A stretch of DNA of 64,000 nt from positions 87,097-151,096 of the forward strand of contig CADEFF010000002.1 of assembly GCA_902826565.1 (NCBI GenBank). Direction: 5' to 3'. Below are positions 15,689 through 24,540 of this stretch, in pieces. This DNA is from an uncultured Rhodospirillaceae bacterium. GTDB lineage: Bacteria; Pseudomonadota; Alphaproteobacteria; Dongiales; Dongiaceae. Numbering within the stretch: position 1 is the stretch's first letter; every line of letters starts with the position of its first letter. The notes beneath the pieces are model-generated. The model was not told the origin of the DNA and ran no database searches. It worked only from the letters and a program-made list of their open reading frames with translations. Position numbers and translations under genes: made by a program.

Positions 15689-17914
15689 GTGAACGACGAC
15701 GCTCTCATCGCGCGCCTGATGCAGACGTTCCTCGGCGAAGCCGAGGAGCATGTCCGGGCGCTCAACAGCGGCCTTCTCGCGCTGGAGAAGCCGGGCGAAG
15801 GCGCCCAGCCGCCGGCGGCGATACTGAAGTCGCTGTTCCGCACGGCGCACAGTCTCAAAGGTGCGGCGCATGCGGTGAGGGCAACGGAAATCGAGACGGC
15901 CTGTCACAGGCTGGAGGAGTTGTTCGGCGCCGCTCAGGAAGGTCCGGGGATTGCGCCGGCGCATTTCCATACGCTCTTCAGGCTGGTGGACGAAATCCAG
16001 TCGGGCGTAACCGACCTCAGGGGCAGGCAGGCGCCTGCCGCAACCCCGCCGTCGGCGAAACCGGCCCGCCCCGAGCCGGCGCCCGCGGCGGCGACAAGGC
16101 AGGCGCCGGCGATGCGGACCGAAGGCGGCGCGGCCACGTCGGGCCAGGGCCCGCTCATCCGGCTATCGGCACAGAAGCTCGATACGCTGCTGGTCCATAG
16201 CGGCGAGATTACCCAGGCGCGGCGGCGCGCCGTCGCCAGGAGCGAGGACGCGGCGCGGCTCCAGGAGCTGTCGCGGCGATGGAAATCCGACTGGCGATCG
16301 ATCGAGCGCATGATCGAGCGGCAGATGGATCCGGAGCGTGTGGCGACGGCGGCGGCCGGCAGCGGAACCGCCGAAAGCATCGTGCATCGCGAGCAGCGAG
16401 GCACGGCGATTCTTCGGCATGTGATCGCCGAGTTCGCACGGTTCGAGCGCGATCTGCAGCGGCTGGTCGGCGATCTCGAGAACGACCATCGACAGCTCGG
16501 CCGCACGGCGGCGTTGCTCGACAGCGAGGTGCGCCGGGCCCGCATGGTGCCCTTTGCCGAAGCCTGCGTCGGGCTCGACCGTGTGGTTCGCGATCTCGCC
16601 TCCGGCAGCGCCAAGCAGGTGAGCTTCGTCGTCACGGGTTCCGAGATTGAGCTCGACCGCTCGGTGTTGGAGGGGCTGAAGGACCCGCTGCTCCATCTCG
16701 TGCGTAACGCCTCCGACCACGGCATAGAGCCCGCGGAGCTCCGCCGTTCCCGCGGCAAACCCGCCGCCGGCCGCATTACGGTCGGGGCGCGTGTGCTTGG
16801 CGCGATAGTCGAGGTGACCGTGGCCGACGACGGGGCGGGACTCGATCTCGACGCGATACGCGGCCGCTTGCGCCAGCTCCAGCTTCCGGAACCGGCGGAC
16901 GACGAAGGTCTCGCCCGCAGCATTTTCCTTCCCACTTTCTCGACCGTGAAGCGCGTGACCGAGATCTCGGGGCGGGGCGTCGGCCTCGATGCGGTCCGCA
17001 GCCGGGTCGAAGCCATGCGCGGCAGCGTCGATGTCGCCTTCACGCCGGGCAACGGAGCCTGCTTCGTGATGCAGGTGCCGATGACCCTGCTCACCATCCG
17101 TGCGCTGGTGATCGAGGCCGGCGGACAATGCTTCGGGTTCGACGACACCGCCATCGAAAGACTGCTCAGGATCGATTCCGAGGAAATCCGGTCCATCGAG
17201 GGGCGCCGGGTCGTCGCGGTCGGCGAGGCGCCGGTACCGCTGCTCCGTCTCGCGCCCCTGCTCGATCTGCGTGAGGAGCCGGGCCCGACGGCAGCCGAGA
17301 TGCTGACGATCATTCTGCTGCGGCATGGCGATCGTCGGGTCGCGATCGAGGTCGATCGGCTGGTTGCGGAGCAGGAGATCGTGCTGCGCAGCCTCGGCCC
17401 GCGGCTTTCCGGCCTCAAGCTCTATGCCGGCGGCTTCTCGTTGCCGAGCGGGAAGATCGCCCTGGTACTGAATGCGGCGGAACTGCTGGAGCGCGCGTTC
17501 AGCGGCAACATCGCGGAGCGGGCGAGCCCGCGCGAAACGGCCGTCGCGACCAGGCATCGGCTCATCGTCGCCGATGATTCGGTCACCACCCGCACGCTCG
17601 AGAAAAGCATCCTCGAGGCGGCTGGCTACGAAGTTCACGCCGCTTCGGACGGTGCCGAGGCCTGGCGGATCCTGCAGGAGACCGGCGCCGATCTGGTGGT
17701 CAGCGACGTGGAGATGCCCGGCATGAACGGCATCGAGCTGACGCGGACCATCCGGAACTCGGCGCGTTTCCGCCAGTTGCCGGTTATCCTCGTCACCGGC
17801 CGCGAGAGCGAGGCGGACAAGCTGCGCGGCCTCGAAGCCGGCGCCAACGCCTATCTGCCGAAGAGCGCCTTCGATCAGACGACACTGCTGACGACGATCC
17901 GACAGATTCTTTGA
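15689..17914 (+). CDS. cheA: Hybrid chemotaxis histidine kinase CheA with C-terminal receiver (WspE/CheA3 type)
   Basis: This 741-residue protein has an N-terminal HPt domain with phospho-acceptor His54 (TAHSLKGAAHAV), a Pro/Ala linker, a dimerisation helix pair, and the ATPase core (LLHLVRNASDHGIEP, VTVADDGAGLD, SGRGVGLDAV). A CheW-like regulatory domain follows, then a receiver with acidic pocket ADDS and phospho-acceptor Asp673 (VVSDVEMPGMNG). CheA-receiver fusions are characteristic of Wsp, Frz and Che3-like pathways. No P2 CheY-binding domain is evident. It starts with GTG 3 bases after the receptor stop. The receiver may act as phosphate sink or as relay to the hybrid kinase downstream. 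Confidence 0.92.
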   Translation: MNDDALIARLMQTFLGEAEEHVRALNSGLLALEKPGEGAQPPAAILKSLFRTAHSLKGAAHAVRATEIETACHRLEELFGAAQEGPGIAPAHFHTLFRLVDEIQSGVTDLRGRQAPAATPPSAKPARPEPAPAAATRQAPAMRTEGGAATSGQGPLIRLSAQKLDTLLVHSGEITQARRRAVARSEDAARLQELSRRWKSDWRSIERMIERQMDPERVATAAAGSGTAESIVHREQRGTAILRHVIAEFARFERDLQRLVGDLENDHRQLGRTAALLDSEVRRARMVPFAEACVGLDRVVRDLASGSAKQVSFVVTGSEIELDRSVLEGLKDPLLHLVRNASDHGIEPAELRRSRGKPAAGRITVGARVLGAIVEVTVADDGAGLDLDAIRGRLRQLQLPEPADDEGLARSIFLPTFSTVKRVTEISGRGVGLDAVRSRVEAMRGSVDVAFTPGNGACFVMQVPMTLLTIRALVIEAGGQCFGFDDTAIERLLRIDSEEIRSIEGRRVVAVGEAPVPLLRLAPLLDLREEPGPTAAEMLTIILLRHGDRRVAIEVDRLVAEQEIVLRSLGPRLSGLKLYAGGFSLPSGKIALVLNAAELLERAFSGNIAERASPRETAVATRHRLIVADDSVTTRTLEKSILEAAGYEVHAASDGAEAWRILQETGADLVVSDVEMPGMNGIELTRTIRNSARFRQLPVILVTGRESEADKLRGLEAGANAYLPKSAFDQTTLLTTIRQIL

Positions 17915-17924
17915 AGCAGAACGC

Positions 17925-18953
17925 ATGGTGCGCGTGGTCATTGCCGATGCTTCCGCTGCCGCGCGCCGGCTCCTTGCCGACATGCTGACGCTCGACCCGG
18001 CCTTCACCGTGGTCGGCGAGGCGAATGACGGCCCGACGGCCATCGCCGTCACGCGCCGCCTCCGCCCCGACGTCGTGCTCATGGATGTGGACATCGCCGG
18101 CAGCAGCGATTTCGCGGCGACCAAGCAGATCATGATCGAGATTCCGACGCCGATCGTGATCGTCTCCGCCGCCCCATCGGCGCGTCAGGCCGAAACCTCG
18201 ATGCTGGCGCTGCGCACCGGCGCGCTCACCATCCTCAACAAGCCGGTCGGGCCGGTCGAAGCGGTCGATATCGAGGAACGGCGGCGCTTCGCGACCACCG
18301 TCAAGGCGATGTCGCAGGTCAAGGTGGTGCGGCACTGGCCGGCCCGCAACCGCAGTGGCGCAGAGCGTCCGGCCGGACCGCGCGCGGCGCCGCGGCGCAG
18401 GATCGTCGCCATTGCCGCGTCCACGGGCGGCCCGGCCGCCATCATGACGATCCTGGCGCAGCTCCCGGCCGATTTCCCGACGCCGATCATGGTCGTTCAG
18501 CATATGGCGAGCGGTTTCATCGACGGTTTTGCGAAATGGCTCGATACCGGCTGCGCACTCCGGGTGAAGGTCGCCGAACATGGCGAGCCTCTCGTCGGTC
18601 ATACCGTCTTCATCGCACCCGACAACCGGCAGCTCGGCCTCTCGTCGGAGGGCAATGTCGAGCTTTCGAACCAGGCGCCGGTGGACGGCTTTCGGCCATC
18701 GGCCACCTATCTCTTCAGATCCGTCGCGCGGCTTGCCAGCAGCTCGGCCATTGCCGTAATGCTGACCGGGATGGGGCGCGACGGGGTCGAAGGGCTCCGC
18801 GAGATCCGCAGCAGCGGCGGGCTCGTGCTCGTTCAGGACGAGCAGAGTTCGGTGGTGTTCGGAATGCCGGCGGCCGCCATCTCGGCCGGTTGCGCGGATC
18901 ATGTGCTGCCGCTGGCGGCGATGGCCCCAAGGCTCATGGAAACGATCGGATGA
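17925..18953 (+). CDS. cheB: Chemoreceptor methylesterase CheB (WspF position)
   Basis: A 342-residue protein with an N-terminal receiver (phospho-acceptor Asp54, VVLMDVDIAG) and a C-terminal methylesterase with the catalytic triad Ser166 (AASTGG), His193 (VQHMASG) and Asp286 (GMGRDG). It removes receptor methyl groups, opposing CheR. Odd point: the receiver has Ala where the second acidic pocket residue normally sits (IADAS instead of xDDS), so Mg-dependent phosphorylation may be altered. It follows the cheA stop by 10 bases. Confidence 0.92.
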   Translation: MVRVVIADASAAARRLLADMLTLDPAFTVVGEANDGPTAIAVTRRLRPDVVLMDVDIAGSSDFAATKQIMIEIPTPIVIVSAAPSARQAETSMLALRTGALTILNKPVGPVEAVDIEERRRFATTVKAMSQVKVVRHWPARNRSGAERPAGPRAAPRRRIVAIAASTGGPAAIMTILAQLPADFPTPIMVVQHMASGFIDGFAKWLDTGCALRVKVAEHGEPLVGHTVFIAPDNRQLGLSSEGNVELSNQAPVDGFRPSATYLFRSVARLASSSAIAVMLTGMGRDGVEGLREIRSSGGLVLVQDEQSSVVFGMPAAAISAGCADHVLPLAAMAPRLMETIG

Positions 18954-18966
18954 TTCGAGGTTACGC

Positions 18967-21135
18967 ATGTCCCGCATCCTGATTCTGGAAGACAGCCCGA
19001 CCCAGGCGGCGCGGCTTCGGATGATTCTCGAAAGCGAAGGTTACGTCGTCGAGCATGCGCAGGATGCCGAATCAGGCCTCGCGATGGCGGCTGGAACCGC
19101 CTTCGATCTCGTCGTGTCCGATGTCGTGATGCCGGGGCAGTCGGGGTACGACTTCTGCCGTCAGGTGAAGCGCAACGGGCTTTCGGCCGGCGCACCGGTG
19201 ATCCTCCTCACCTCGCTCGACGACCCCATGGCCATCATCGAGGGGCTGGCCTGCGGCGCCGACAACTTCCTGACCAAACCCTATGAGCCCGCCGAGATCG
19301 TCGCGCGCGTCGAGAAGCTGCTGCACAACCGCTCGCTTCGCGACGAGAACAAGGTGCGGCTCGGCGTCGAGGTGGCCTTCCTCGGCAAGCGCTTCACCAT
19401 CACCTCCGACAAGGAGCAGATCGTCGATCTGCTGATCTCGACCTTCGAGGACGTGGTCCGCGCCAATGCGGAGCTGCAGCAGAGTCGATCCGAGCTGGCG
19501 GCCGCGAAGGCCGATCTCGAGCACCGCGTCCAGGAGCGCACCAAGGAGCTGCGCGGCACGAACGCGCTGCTCGAGCGCTCGCTTCTGGATCTGCGCGAAA
19601 GCGAGAGCCGCTTCCGGTCGATCGCCGACACCATGCCCGCCCTGCTCTGGATGTCGGACGAGCGGGGCGACTGTACCTTCGTCAATCAGCGCTGGACCGA
19701 ATATACCGGCCGCTCGGTCGACCAGGAGCTCGGCCAGGGCTTTCTCGACAGCATCCACCCCTCCCATCGCGAAGAGTCCGGGAAGGCCGACCGGAAATTC
19801 GCAAAGATGCCGAGCTCCTTCGTCGGCGAGTATCAGCTCCGCGGCGGGGGCGGCGACTATCGCTGGTTCCTCGATACGTCGGTTCCCCGCTTCTCCGGAG
19901 ACGGCCGCTATCTGGGGCATGTCGGCGTTCTCATCGACATCGACGACCGCCGCGGGCTCGAAGCGCAGCTACGCCAGGCGCAGAAGATGGAGGCGGTCGG
20001 CCAGCTCACCGGCGGCATCGCCCACGATTTCAACAATCTCCTCACCATCATCATCGGCTACACCGAGATCCTCGGCACCACGCCCGGCCTCAGCGACCAG
20101 GCGCGAAAGCAGATCGAGACGGTCGATGCCGCGGCGACGCGCGCCAGCGACCTGACGCGGCGGCTGCTCGCCTTCAGCCGGCGCCAGGCGCTTCTGCCGA
20201 AGAGGCTCAATCTCAACGAGCTGATGGAAGGCATCGAGACGCTGCTCGTCCGCACGCTCGGTGCATCGGTCGAGATCCAGTCGATCCGGGGTGTGGACCT
20301 CTGGAACTGCTTCGTCGATCCCGCGCAGGTCGAGGCAGCCATCATCAATCTCGCGGTGAATGCGCGCGACGCCATGCCGGAGGGCGGCAAGCTTACGATC
20401 GAGACCGCGAATGTCCTGCTGGACGAGGACTATGCCGCCGTCAATGTCGACGTGCAGGCCGGCCCTTACGTGCTGATCTCCGTCACCGACACCGGCATTG
20501 GCATGACGCCGGAAGTGCAGGCCCGGGTCTTCGAGCCCTTCTTCACGACCAAGGAAATCGGCAAGGGGACCGGTCTCGGCCTCAGCATGGTCTATGGCTT
20601 CGTCAAGCAGTCGAGCGGCCATATCAAGACCTACAGCGAGGTCGGCCACGGCACCTCGATCAAGCTCTATTTGCCCAGAATCGAACCGGCGGCCGACGAG
20701 ACGACCGCGACCACCACCGCCCGCAGCACGGCTCTGCCGACGGGCACCGAGAAGATCCTTGTGGTGGAGGACGACACGACGGTCCGGGAGTACATCGTCG
20801 TTCAGCTCGCTTCGCTCGGCTATGCAGTGGAGCAGGCGCCGAGCGGACAGGCTGCGCTGCAGATGTTGCCGACGATGCAACCGGTGGATCTCCTGCTGAC
20901 CGACATGGTGATGCCGGGCGGCGTATCGGGACGACAGCTCGCCGACCATGCCACGCAGCGTTGGAAGGGGCTTAAGGTCCTGTTCGTCTCGGGCTATCCG
21001 GAGCATTCCGCCGTTCAGCATGGCCGGCTCGATCCGGGTCTCGACCTCCTCGGCAAGCCCTTCAACAAACGGACGCTCGCGGTCCGCGTGCGAGCGGCGC
21101 TCGACCGGACCCCTGCGGCCACTGCGGCAAAGTAG
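18967..21135 (+). CDS. Hybrid histidine kinase REC-PAS-HisKA-HATPase-REC (CheS-like output kinase)
   Basis: This 722-residue cytosolic protein begins with a receiver (Asp52, VVSDVVMPG; residues 1-120), then a long coiled coil (about 160-210) and a PAS domain (about 212-325). The kinase core has His353 in [11 protein letters not shown] and the ATP-binding motifs [11 protein letters not shown] and [12 protein letters not shown]. It ends with a second receiver (Asp646, [10 protein letters not shown]). There is no membrane segment, so input must come through the N-terminal receiver, probably from the CheA encoded upstream. It holds the place of the WspR diguanylate cyclase in Wsp clusters and recalls CheS3 of the R. 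centenum Che3 pathway. The start ATG at 18967 is 13 bases after cheB; the frame is open further upstream but overlaps cheB. Confidence 0.9.
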   Translation: MSRILILEDSPTQAARLRMILESEGYVVEHAQDAESGLAMAAGTAFDLVVSDVVMPGQSGYDFCRQVKRNGLSAGAPVILLTSLDDPMAIIEGLACGADNFLTKPYEPAEIVARVEKLLHNRSLRDENKVRLGVEVAFLGKRFTITSDKEQIVDLLISTFEDVVRANAELQQSRSELAAAKADLEHRVQERTKELRGTNALLERSLLDLRESESRFRSIADTMPALLWMSDERGDCTFVNQRWTEYTGRSVDQELGQGFLDSIHPSHREESGKADRKFAKMPSSFVGEYQLRGGGGDYRWFLDTSVPRFSGDGRYLGHVGVLIDIDDRRGLEAQLRQAQKMEAVGQLTGGIAHDFNNLLTIIIGYTEILGTTPGLSDQARKQIETVDAAATRASDLTRRLLAFSRRQALLPKRLNLNELMEGIETLLVRTLGASVEIQSIRGVDLWNCFVDPAQVEAAIINLAVNARDAMPEGGKLTIETANVLLDEDYAAVNVDVQAGPYVLISVTDTGIGMTPEVQARVFEPFFTTKEIGKGTGLGLSMVYGFVKQSSGHIKTYSEVGHGTSIKLYLPRIEPAADETTATTTARSTALPTGTEKILVVEDDTTVREYIVVQLASLGYAVEQAPSGQAALQMLPTMQPVDLLLTDMVMPGGVSGRQLADHATQRWKGLKVLFVSGYPEHSAVQHGRLDPGLDLLGKPFNKRTLAVRVRAALDRTPAATAAK

Positions 21136-21282
21136 CGACGCCGCAGAAGCAGCGCCTCTGGGGGTTTCTGGTCTCGTCCGGCCGTCGGGTCCGTACCGGA
21201 CCTTTGCGACCGGGAACGAACCGGGGTCGCCTCCGTTTCTGAGAAGAAAGCCAGTCTCGGAGCAGGAGCGCCCAGGAGCGCC

Positions 21283-22371
21283 ATGGTCGGGAAAGCCGCG
21301 CCGGAACCTCGCAAGGGCATGCCGAGCCCTCAGTTGGAGGAAGCGGAGTTCAAGCGGCGCTTCAAATCCCAGTTCCAGGACGCGGCCTTCGAAAGCCTGC
21401 CGCAGGAGCTGGATCGCGTCGCCGACGCCGCCTGGACCGCCTATGACGAGGGCAACAAGAGTCCCCGTACCCGCAAGGCCGGTCCCGGCTTCGCCGACCC
21501 CGAATACGAACTCTCGACCGACTGGCTGAAGGCGCGGGACGACATCCGCCGCGCGCAGCAGCGCCACGACGATCCCGACGGGCCTCTCCGCATCCTGCTC
21601 GTCAACGGGTCGTCGCGCAGCGAGCATAGCTGCCCCGGCGAGATGTCGAAGAGCTGGCGCCTTCTGCAGATCGCGCGCGAGATCGTTGCGGCCGAGGCGG
21701 GTTTCGCGATCGAGTGCCTGGATCTTTCGCGTGTCGCGTCCGAGTACGGGCGGCGCATCCATCCCTGCAAGGCCTGCTTCTCGACGGCGGCTGCGCTCTG
21801 CCACTGGCCCTGCTCCTGCTATCCCAACTACTCGCTCGGCCAGACCCAGGACTGGATGAACGAGATCTATCCGCTCTGGGTCGAAGCGCACGGGATCATG
21901 ATCGTGACGCCGGTCAACTGGTACCAGGCCACCTCGCCGCTGAAGTTGATGATCGACCGGCTGGTCTGCGCCGACGGCGGCAATCCCGATCCCACCCGTA
22001 CGCGCGGCAAGAATGCGACGCGCGCCAAGGAAATCGAGCTCGAGGGCTGGGGCTATCCCCGCCATCTGGAAGGCAGAATGTTCGGGCTTGTCGTGCATGG
22101 CGACGCGGAGGGAGCGGAGCCGCTGCGTCACGCCCTCTCGGACTGGCTCCGCTCCATGCGCCTCTACTCCGCGGGTGAGAGTGCCGAGCTTCAACGCTAT
22201 ATCGGCTACTGGAAGCCCTACGCCACCAGCCACGACGAGCTCGATGCCGACCGCGACGTTCAGGAAGAAGTGCGCAATGTCGCCCGCACGCTGGTGGAGG
22301 CGGTCAAGGCGGACCGCGCCGGTCGGTTCGAAAAGCCCGGCGAAGCGCTGACCGGGCCCCGCGAGAAGTAG
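21283..22371 (+). CDS. Flavodoxin-fold NAD(P)H-dependent FMN reductase-like protein with cysteine cluster
   Basis: The 362-residue protein carries a charged N-terminal helical extension of about 100 residues, then a flavodoxin-like/NADPH-dependent FMN reductase domain (LRILLVNGSSRSEHS, FMN phosphate loop; GIMIVTPVNWYQATSPLKLMIDR, isoalloxazine-binding region). Between these lies a Cys-rich loop, C162-x2-C165-x7-C173-x3-C177-x-C179, recalling iron-sulfur flavoproteins but with different spacing. It may transfer electrons or metabolise a quinone or xenobiotic. It follows the chemosensory cluster by 147 bases on the same strand, but its link to signalling is unclear. Substrate not known. Confidence 0.8.
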   Translation: MVGKAAPEPRKGMPSPQLEEAEFKRRFKSQFQDAAFESLPQELDRVADAAWTAYDEGNKSPRTRKAGPGFADPEYELSTDWLKARDDIRRAQQRHDDPDGPLRILLVNGSSRSEHSCPGEMSKSWRLLQIAREIVAAEAGFAIECLDLSRVASEYGRRIHPCKACFSTAAALCHWPCSCYPNYSLGQTQDWMNEIYPLWVEAHGIMIVTPVNWYQATSPLKLMIDRLVCADGGNPDPTRTRGKNATRAKEIELEGWGYPRHLEGRMFGLVVHGDAEGAEPLRHALSDWLRSMRLYSAGESAELQRYIGYWKPYATSHDELDADRDVQEEVRNVARTLVEAVKADRAGRFEKPGEALTGPREK

Positions 22372-22407
22372 GTCGCCGCTACCGACGGCGCAGGCAATCC
22401 GGCATTC

Positions 22408-22430
22408 GGGGGCGGCCTGAGGCCGCCCCC
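22408..22430. terminator. GC-rich hairpin between convergent genes
   Basis: A perfect inverted repeat, GGGGGCGGCC-TGA-GGCCGCCCCC, lies between the ends of the flavoprotein gene (plus) and the OsmC gene (minus). A 10-bp stem with a 3-base loop fits a bidirectional terminator. Neither side has a strong T-run, so it may need Rho or act mainly as an RNA 3' end stabiliser. Confidence 0.6.
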
Positions 22431-22444
22431 GCACGATCGTCGTC

Positions 22445-23014
22445 TCAACCGATCCGAAGCTCGGCGTCGATCTTGATCGGTCGCGAGATGTTGAAATAGT
22501 TCGGTGAGGTCTTCATCACCGTTTCATGGATTTCGCGGAACTGTGCGGGCGTACCGTTCCCCTTGATGCGCACCACATAGCGGATCTTCTCATACCCCGG
22601 CGGCACATTCGGATCGATGCCGAGGAACCCGCGCAGATCGAGCTCGCCATTGGTCTCGATCTCGAGCCCGTCGAGCGCGATGCCTTTGACCGCGGCACCG
22701 GCCACATAGCCCACCATCACACAGGCATTGAGCGCGGCCATCAACGTCTCCTGCGGATTGGGCGCGGAGTTCTGGCCGAGCAGCTCGATCGGCTCGTCCA
22801 CATCGATCGCGAACCGACGATCGACGCGCTGGCCGCCGATCGTGTACGACTCGATCCGCGTCCGGCTCTTGGTCTGGCCCTGCCACTGCGATGTCACGCT
22901 GAAGGCGACCATGCCCTTCCGCGGATCCGCCTCGATGTCGCGGATGACGCCGTGCAGGGCCGTCACGTCGAGGCCGTTCACGATGTTCGTCTCTTTGGCC
23001 TTCTCTGCAAGCAT
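22445..23014 (-). CDS. OsmC family protein
   Basis: This 189-residue OsmC/Ohr-fold protein shows GQNSAPNPQETLMAALNACV with the helix cysteine, and EIHETVMKTSPNYFNI at the position of the second family cysteine, which is absent here. With only one of the two redox cysteines, classic organic hydroperoxide reduction is doubtful; many one-Cys OsmC relatives have unknown roles. A good AGGAG site precedes the ATG at 23014. It is the last gene of a unit with the di-iron protein (41 bases upstream) and the DUF1127 gene. Confidence 0.88.
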   Translation of the reverse strand: MLAEKAKETNIVNGLDVTALHGVIRDIEADPRKGMVAFSVTSQWQGQTKSRTRIESYTIGGQRVDRRFAIDVDEPIELLGQNSAPNPQETLMAALNACVMVGYVAGAAVKGIALDGLEIETNGELDLRGFLGIDPNVPPGYEKIRYVVRIKGNGTPAQFREIHETVMKTSPNYFNISRPIKIDAELRIG

Positions 23015-23055
23015 GAGCTTTCTCCTGTGATTCGGGAAGATTGCGGTTCTGCGTC

Positions 23056-24012
23056 CTAGCTGAAGGCGAGGGCGGCCCTTTTCACGCGTTCCTCCACGCC
23101 CGGCCGCAGATCTCGAAGCGTGGCGAGGAAGTTGCGATGGCTCATGCCGGACCCGAGAAAGGTCCAGCGCTGCGCCTGATGCTGGATGGTCAGGAACTCG
23201 GCACGCTCAGCCTCGGAAAAGCGCCGGCCGGTCGCCTGGCTCAGCGCTTCGCGGTCGAACAGCACCTGCTGCTTGAGGCCGCCGTCGATGAGCGCGCCGA
23301 TCTCGAAATACTCCTCGACAGCATCCTCGATATCGGGACCGCTGCAGGCGGCAGCCAGCGTCTCGGTCATCAATGTGTCGAGCGTCGCGTGCTGTGCCTC
23401 CTCCATCCAGTGATGCTTGAGGAGATTCTTGAACTGCGGATCGAGGTCCTCGTCGCCCTTGATGCTGTCGATGTAGTGACGCTGCGTCATCCATTCGATC
23501 TGAAGGATCGCCAGCGCCACGGCGAGCGGGTGGTGCGACAGCACGGCGTGCGCGATGTCGGCGGGCGGGCCGATTACCTGACATTCCGTGCCGAACCCGG
23601 CGCAGAATTCCTTGCGGAAGCGCTTGAAGAGGTCGATATGCTTCGCCTCTTCCGCCGCAAAGCCGAGGAAGGCGCGTGTCGAGAGATCGCCATCATGGAG
23701 CCGGTCGCGCACGTGATCCATGACGAAGGGAAGAATGAACTCCTCGACGAGGCCGAAAATATAGAGGTAGCCGTGGCCGCGGATCTGGTTCAGCGTCCGC
23801 TGCTGTTCGCTGTCGAGGAAGCGCAGCGATCCGGTCCGCGCCAAGGTCTCGGGCATGAAAGGCTTGGCGAAATCGAGCCGTTTGCCGTCGCCGATCAGGT
23901 CTTCGACCTGCCAGTTGATCTTCCGGGACGCCGCAAGGGCCTCCGCGTAGCTGTAGTGGTGATACATGACATTCCTCTTCGTGTCCGGGGGGAGGGGCAG
24001 GCGGCGGGTCAT
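23056..24012 (-). CDS. Ferritin-like di-iron protein, putative oxygenase
   Basis: A 318-residue helical protein with two ExxH iron-binding motifs, E122-x2-H125 (EEAKH) and E205-x2-H208 (MEEAQH). Further Glu residues at 90/91 (LVEEF) and 173 (QIEW) complete the typical four-helix di-iron ligand set. The family includes AurF-like N-oxygenases and other carboxylate-bridged di-iron oxidases. The start at 24012 has a perfect AGGAGG eight bases upstream. It lies between the DUF1127 and OsmC genes on the same strand, suggesting a stress- or redox-linked role. The substrate is unknown. Confidence 0.78.
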   Translation of the reverse strand: MTRRLPLPPDTKRNVMYHHYSYAEALAASRKINWQVEDLIGDGKRLDFAKPFMPETLARTGSLRFLDSEQQRTLNQIRGHGYLYIFGLVEEFILPFVMDHVRDRLHDGDLSTRAFLGFAAEEAKHIDLFKRFRKEFCAGFGTECQVIGPPADIAHAVLSHHPLAVALAILQIEWMTQRHYIDSIKGDEDLDPQFKNLLKHHWMEEAQHATLDTLMTETLAAACSGPDIEDAVEEYFEIGALIDGGLKQQVLFDREALSQATGRRFSEAERAEFLTIQHQAQRWTFLGSGMSHRNFLATLRDLRPGVEERVKRAALAFS

Positions 24013-24041
24013 CGATCCGTCCTCCTGTCGCGGAAGTGTCG

Positions 24042-24311
24042 TCAGCGTTCGATGCGCCGGGGCACGCGCCTGCCGTCCGCCAACGCGTCGGCGACCGCGC
24101 GAATGTCGGAGCGACGCAAGCCGATATCAGTGAGCGACGCGTCGCTGAGGAAACAAAGCGCACGCTCCGTACGATGGCGGCGATAGCCGGCGAAGAGCGC
24201 ACGGAGGAGCGCGCGCATGGCGATCGCGAGGCGCCCCGGCACACGTGGCGGGCGTGTCAGCGAGAGAGTATCGACGAGGCCGATCGTCGGACCGGCGGTT
24301 TCGGGGTGCAT
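24042..24311 (-). CDS. DUF1127 domain protein (YjiS-like)
   Basis: An 89-residue basic protein whose C-terminal half carries the DUF1127 pattern (RTERALCFLSDASLTDIGLR, then RSDI). Small DUF1127 proteins in alphaproteobacteria bind RNA or affect phosphate and carbon metabolism, and are often stress-induced. I prefer the ATG at 24311, since the frame upstream to 24401 has no family similarity. It heads a likely three-gene unit and is divergent from the SARP-like regulator. Confidence 0.75.
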   Translation of the reverse strand: MHPETAGPTIGLVDTLSLTRPPRVPGRLAIAMRALLRALFAGYRRHRTERALCFLSDASLTDIGLRRSDIRAVADALADGRRVPRRIER

Positions 24312-24540
24312 GGTCACGAGATCCTCCGATCGAGAGCGGGAGGCCGCCTCCAGGCAGCCCCGAGCGACCGGAACTTCAGCGGAGGCCGTGGCATCCAGCA
24401 TTTGAGCGAGCGTGGAATTTTGGGTGGCTGTCCCGTGGAATTTCCCAGAAGTATCAAATAGATTGTTTGTCGGTTCGGGCTGCCGAGGCCGATTGGGTGG
24501 AGGCGGCGGGCTCGTAGGACGGGCACGAGCGAGGTCTCTG

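Noticed and set aside
24412..24540. N-terminal extension of the SARP-like regulator from the GTG at 24412
   Set aside because: The added 43 residues are Gly/Arg-rich and non-homologous, and a better ribosome site precedes the GTG at 24541.
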